Origin: Bacillota bacterium
GTDB lineage: Bacteria > Bacillota > Clostridia > Lachnospirales > Lachnospiraceae
NCBI GenBank assembly: GCA_023415655.1
Contig: JAEZKD010000100.1
Coordinates: 1-8,416, forward strand
Reading direction: 5' to 3'
Length of the DNA stretch: 8,416 nucleotides
Position numbers and translations under genes: made by a program. Each line of letters begins with the position of its first letter. The first letter of the stretch is position 1. The notes beneath the pieces were generated by a model. It saw only the letters and a list, made by a program, of their open reading frames with translations. It was not told the origin of the DNA and did no database searches. Shown piece after piece: positions 6,760 to 8,416 of the stretch.

Positions 6760-7412
6760 TTTGTCACCTCACTCTGTACGATATTCTCAATATCTTGATA
6801 TGTACAAGCATAATAATCTGCTCCAACCACTTTGTAATACTCTGGATTCCGATTAAATGCATAACCTCCCACTATAATTTTAAATTTATGAGGATTGATG
6901 CTTTTTATTTTCTCTATAATTCTCTTCGTAGCTGCCAGATTATAATAATTACTTACACTAATTGCAACCCAGTCAGGTTGTACGATTTCAATTGCTTTAT
7001 AAAAATCCCAATCAGGAGTATTACTCCCGACAAATGTAGAAGAATAACCATTGATAGTAAAAAAGTCCGCACACATTCTAGCACCGAGGTCATGGTATTC
7101 TTCTGGTGGGCATAAAACAATCGCTCTTCCTTTATTTTTTATATTCCTTTGATTTCTTTTTTCTATTACATAAGGATAACAACATTCCACAATGGTTCTT
7201 ACAATTGCTGTCCTAATATGTTCTTCCCATACGCCAACTGAATCCTCTGGTCCTTTTGATTCCATGTTGTTTAAAGCAGGGGTTAGAATCTGTGTATATA
7301 AGTCGATCACATCTACCTCTTCTTTTTTTATTAAGTCTAATGCGTATAGTACTGCTTCTTCTTTCTTTTCTTCTTGGAGTAAGGCTTTAAAGCTTTCATA
7401 ATAAGTTTTCAT
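6756..7412 (-). CDS. Stand-alone cobalamin (B12)-binding protein
   Basis: This 218-residue soluble protein has an N-terminal four-helix cap of the methionine-synthase/CarH type (about 1-90) and a Rossmann-like B12-binding domain (about 95-215). The lower-ligand motif reads E105-Y-H107-D-L-G110 in PPEEYHDLGARM, a variant of D-x-H-x-x-G. It is followed by a serine motif (AISVSNYYN, S152/S154) and the glycine pair in IIVGGYAF (182-183), so corrinoid binding through H107 is well supported. The cap has W62-E-E-H65, recalling the Trp and Glu-His of B12 photoreceptors and methyltransferase caps but with unusual spacing. There is no DNA-binding domain and no methyltransferase or mutase domain or neighbour. 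AAGGAGG (7423-7417) lies 4 bases before the ATG. It overlaps the ABC permease by 4 bases, suggesting a sensory or regulatory tie to that transporter. That link is inference. Confidence 0.88.
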   Translation of the reverse strand: MKTYYESFKALLQEEKKEEAVLYALDLIKKEEVDVIDLYTQILTPALNNMESKGPEDSVGVWEEHIRTAIVRTIVECCYPYVIEKRNQRNIKNKGRAIVLCPPEEYHDLGARMCADFFTINGYSSTFVGSNTPDWDFYKAIEIVQPDWVAISVSNYYNLAATKRIIEKIKSINPHKFKIIVGGYAFNRNPEYYKVVGADYYACTYQDIENIVQSEVTK

Positions 7413-7441
7413 AGTTCCTCCTTTTTCGTAAATAAATGATG

Positions 7442-7513
7442 CTAAAATTGTGGAACTTCATCATCATGTTGTTCCATTCTTCTTTCTGTCATAAATCCTG
7501 TTACAGTCTTCAT
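7442..7513 (-). CDS. Possible 23-residue leader ORF
   Basis: In the leader of the B12-binding gene an ATG opens a short frame, MKTVTGFMTERRMEQHDDEV followed by PQF and TAG. It ends 29 bases before the start of the B12-binding gene. No proper Shine-Dalgarno precedes the first ATG; the second Met (residue 8) has only AGGA at close spacing. The product is hydrophilic and acidic at its end and matches no family I know. It may be a leader peptide or simply a chance frame. Confidence 0.2.
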   Translation of the reverse strand: MKTVTGFMTERRMEQHDDEVPQF

Positions 7514-7532
7514 TTTTAAGTAAGTACTATTT

Positions 7533-7551
7533 TAATCTATGGATTAGATTA
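7533..7551. promoter_or_regulatory. 19-base dyad in the B12-ABC operon leader
   Basis: TAATCTA and TAGATTA are exact 7-base inverted arms around TGGAT. The dyad lies about 40 bases inside the predicted transcript of the leftward operon. It could be a second protein-binding site or a small RNA hairpin. The AT-rich setting makes chance symmetry possible. Confidence 0.3.
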
Positions 7552-7588
7552 CTACTTTATTAATGATTCACTTCTCATATGTATTTCT

Positions 7589-7618
7589 TACAATCTAATT
7601 GTACACAATTTAATTGTA
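7589..7618. promoter_or_regulatory. Tandem MarR/OhrR-like operator
   Basis: Two 15-base dyads abut exactly: TACAATCTAATTGTA (7589-7603) and CACAATTTAATTGTA (7604-7618), identical at 13 of 15 positions. Each is a near-perfect inverted repeat of the form ACAAT-TxxA-ATTGT. The known Bacillus OhrR box is TACAATT-AATTGTA and occurs as a pair at the ohrA promoter, so a MarR/OhrR-class regulator is the best guess. The pair covers the -10 box, spacer and predicted start of the leftward promoter, so binding would repress. No MarR-type gene lies in the window. Confidence 0.65.
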
Positions 7619-7625
7619 TTGTCAA
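7598..7625 (-). promoter_or_regulatory. Promoter of the B12-binding/ABC operon
   Basis: On the minus strand a perfect TTGACA (7625-7620) is followed after 16 bases by TACAAT (7603-7598), one mismatch from TATAAT. Transcription would start near 7591, leaving a leader of about 180 bases before the B12-binding gene. Confidence 0.7.
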
Positions 7626-7666
7626 TTACTAATCGTAAAAATATAGAAATATTTTTTAACATAGTA

Positions 7667-7706
7667 AAAACAAGACACACTGTTGTCATGTTTTCTTTCC
7701 TATACT
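7667..7706 (+). promoter_or_regulatory. Imperfect dyad and weak promoter candidate for the SnoaL-like gene
   Basis: AAAACA-A-GACA and TGTC-A-TGTTTT (7667-7677 and 7684-7694) are inverted arms with a single A-A mismatch around CACTGT. A TATACT (7701-7706) just to the right could serve as a -10 box, but the matching -35 (CACTGT at 17 bases) is poor. If real, the dyad would sit on the promoter of the gene at 7817, leaving a leader of about 100 bases. Confidence 0.25.
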
Positions 7707-7816
7707 TAATCTATGCTAATAAAACTGCATAACTATTATTTTTCCATATCTGACCGTTATTCCTTACAGGGTACCAGGTTGGACTACTTATTATCTTAGA
7801 CAAAAGGAGGATAAAC

Positions 7817-8143
7817 ATGAATTTACAATTACCAAAAGCGATTGAAGATTACTTTCAGTCATCCAATTCATACGATAGTGACTTACTTATTAAGTGCTTT
7901 ACGGAAGAGGCAATACTTTATGATGAAGGGATGGCATATTATGGACCTACTGCGATCAAAGAGCATCTCGTAGAGGCAAATAATGATTTATTAGTTAAAA
8001 CCCAAGTCACAAATGCGATAGAAAAAAATGAGGAGATTGTTGTCACTGCTACCATCTCAGGTAACTTTGAGCAAAGTCCAATTGCACTTGACTATTACTT
8101 TACGATGAGAGATCAAAAGATTTCCATTCTAAGAATCGTATGA
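7817..8143 (+). CDS. SnoaL/NTF2-like family protein
   Basis: This 108-residue soluble protein has the cone-shaped NTF2/SnoaL-like fold signature. An N-terminal helix (LPKAIEDYFQSSN) is followed by a second helix ending in CFTEEAILYDEG, then YYGPTAIKEHL, and a C-terminal beta-sheet (TATISGNFEQSPIALDYYF and KISILRI). Relatives serve as small-molecule isomerases, hydrolases or binding proteins. A specific activity cannot be assigned, and the catalytic pair of polyketide cyclases is not evident. AAAAGGAGG lies 6 bases before the ATG and fixes the start; the length is normal for the short members. It is a single gene, divergent from the B12-ABC operon, and is followed by a hairpin terminator. Confidence 0.85.
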   Translation: MNLQLPKAIEDYFQSSNSYDSDLLIKCFTEEAILYDEGMAYYGPTAIKEHLVEANNDLLVKTQVTNAIEKNEEIVVTATISGNFEQSPIALDYYFTMRDQKISILRIV

Positions 8144-8164
8144 GCTATCTTATGATATTACAAT

Positions 8165-8194
8165 GGCGGGTGAAGGATCACCCGCCTACCTTTT
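8165..8194 (+). terminator. Terminator of the SnoaL-like gene
   Basis: A GC-rich 9-bp stem (GGCGGGTGA and TCACCCGCC) with a 4-base AGGA loop lies 21 bases after the stop codon and is followed by TACCTTTTG. The T-run is short, but position and stem strength fit an intrinsic terminator. Read leftward it lacks T residues. Confidence 0.75.
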
Positions 8195-8231
8195 GCTGTC
8201 TAACACTTTGAAAAATTTCATACCCAAAAGC

Positions 8232-8416
8232 TCATTCCTTCGTCTCAGCTGGGATATAAGTTTGACGAGACGTATAGCCCATTTGCGTAAACTCTGAGTT
8301 CAAAAATTCAATTCGTGTAGGTATTACTTTCATTAGATACAAGGTTACTGTCAGTTGCTTTAGCCTCTCAACATTCATTTTCTTAAATTCTAACAGGTTC
8401 ATGTATTCCTCTGACC
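8232..8416 (-). CDS. Unrecognised ORF, C-terminal part, possibly cut by the window edge
   Basis: A leftward frame is open from the right edge to a TGA at 8234-8232, giving 60 residues (SEEYMNLLEFKK, then VERLKQLTVTLYLMKVIPTR, IEFLNSEFTQMGY, and the tail TYIPAETKE). It looks like a real protein: helical, mixed charge, ordinary codons. I do not recognise the family. An ATG at 8402, preceded by AGAGG about 6 bases upstream, could make it a complete 56-residue protein; otherwise it is the end of a longer gene off the window. It converges on the SnoaL-like gene with the 8165-8194 hairpin between. Confidence 0.5.
   Translation of the reverse strand, partial: SEEYMNLLEFKKMNVERLKQLTVTLYLMKVIPTRIEFLNSEFTQMGYTSRQTYIPAETKE

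Larger units (their letters stand above)
7413..7816. other. 404-base divergent intergenic region
   Basis: This gap separates the leftward B12-ABC operon from the rightward SnoaL-like gene. From left to right it holds the roughly 180-base leader of the operon, with a weak hairpin (TGGAAC/GTTCCA, 7451-7476) and a doubtful small ORF. Next come a 19-base dyad (7533-7551), the operon promoter with tandem operator-like repeats (7589-7625), an imperfect dyad (7667-7694), and about 100 bases leading to AGGAGG before 7817. I see no B12-box or other recognisable riboswitch core, and no tRNA. Confidence 0.7.

Noticed and set aside
7570..7580. CTTCTCATATG as a further copy of the MFS operator half-site
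   Set aside because: It differs from CTTATCTCATAT by a gap and has no second arm; AT-rich coincidence is more likely.
7413..7591. Cobalamin riboswitch in the leader of the B12-binding gene
   Set aside because: No GCCACTG-type B12-box or matching core was seen on the transcript strand; only weak AT-rich dyads.
7768..7786. T-box-like GGGTACC upstream of the SnoaL-like gene
   Set aside because: The T-box core (AGGGTGGTACCGCG) is not present, there is no following terminator, and the gene is not an amino-acid or tRNA-synthetase gene.

Overview
The window is low-GC DNA with strong AGGAGG-type ribosome binding sites, a clostridial-type ferredoxin-like protein, and WYL, MFS and FtsX-type ABC genes. 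It looks like the chromosome of an anaerobic Firmicute, probably a clostridium of the Lachnospiraceae type. That placement is inferred from gene style, not from a marker gene. There is no rRNA, tRNA, transposase, CRISPR array or phage module.

Left part (1-2676). A two-domain iron-sulfur protein (2-706, +) runs tail to tail into a WYL/YafY-type regulator (698-1669, -), overlapping it by 9 bases. The regulator is divergent from a Gfo/Idh/MocA-type oxidoreductase (1750-2676, +). The 80-base gap holds a perfect 24-base palindrome (1683-1706) just upstream of the oxidoreductase -10 box and touching the regulator's Shine-Dalgarno. The regulator therefore probably controls both itself and the oxidoreductase.

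Middle part (2677-4828). Two hairpins separate the oxidoreductase from a leftward pair: an MFS transporter (start best placed at 4529) and, 27 bases downstream, a DUF2200 protein. The pair has a clear promoter (TTGATT, 17 bases, TATAAT), and a perfect 9+5+9 palindrome covers its -35 box. Directly upstream lies what reads as the frameshifted, N-terminally truncated remains of a TetR-family regulator (4617-4828). The transporter may thus have lost its local repressor while keeping the operator.

Right-centre part (4829-7625). A tightly packed leftward operon encodes a stand-alone cobalamin (B12)-binding protein, an FtsX/MacB-type permease that overlaps it by 4 bases (ATGA), and a LolD/MacB-type ATPase whose ribosome binding site abuts the permease stop codon. 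A long hairpin follows. The promoter (TTGACA, 16 bases, TACAAT) is overlaid by two abutting 15-base dyads very like the Bacillus OhrR/MarR operator. A corrinoid-binding protein with no methyltransferase or mutase partner, coupled to an ABC exporter-type pair behind such an operator, is the most unusual assembly here.

Right end (7626-8416). After about 200 bases without a convincing gene come a small SnoaL/NTF2-like protein (7817-8143, +) with a terminator, and the tail of an unrecognised leftward ORF that may run off the edge.
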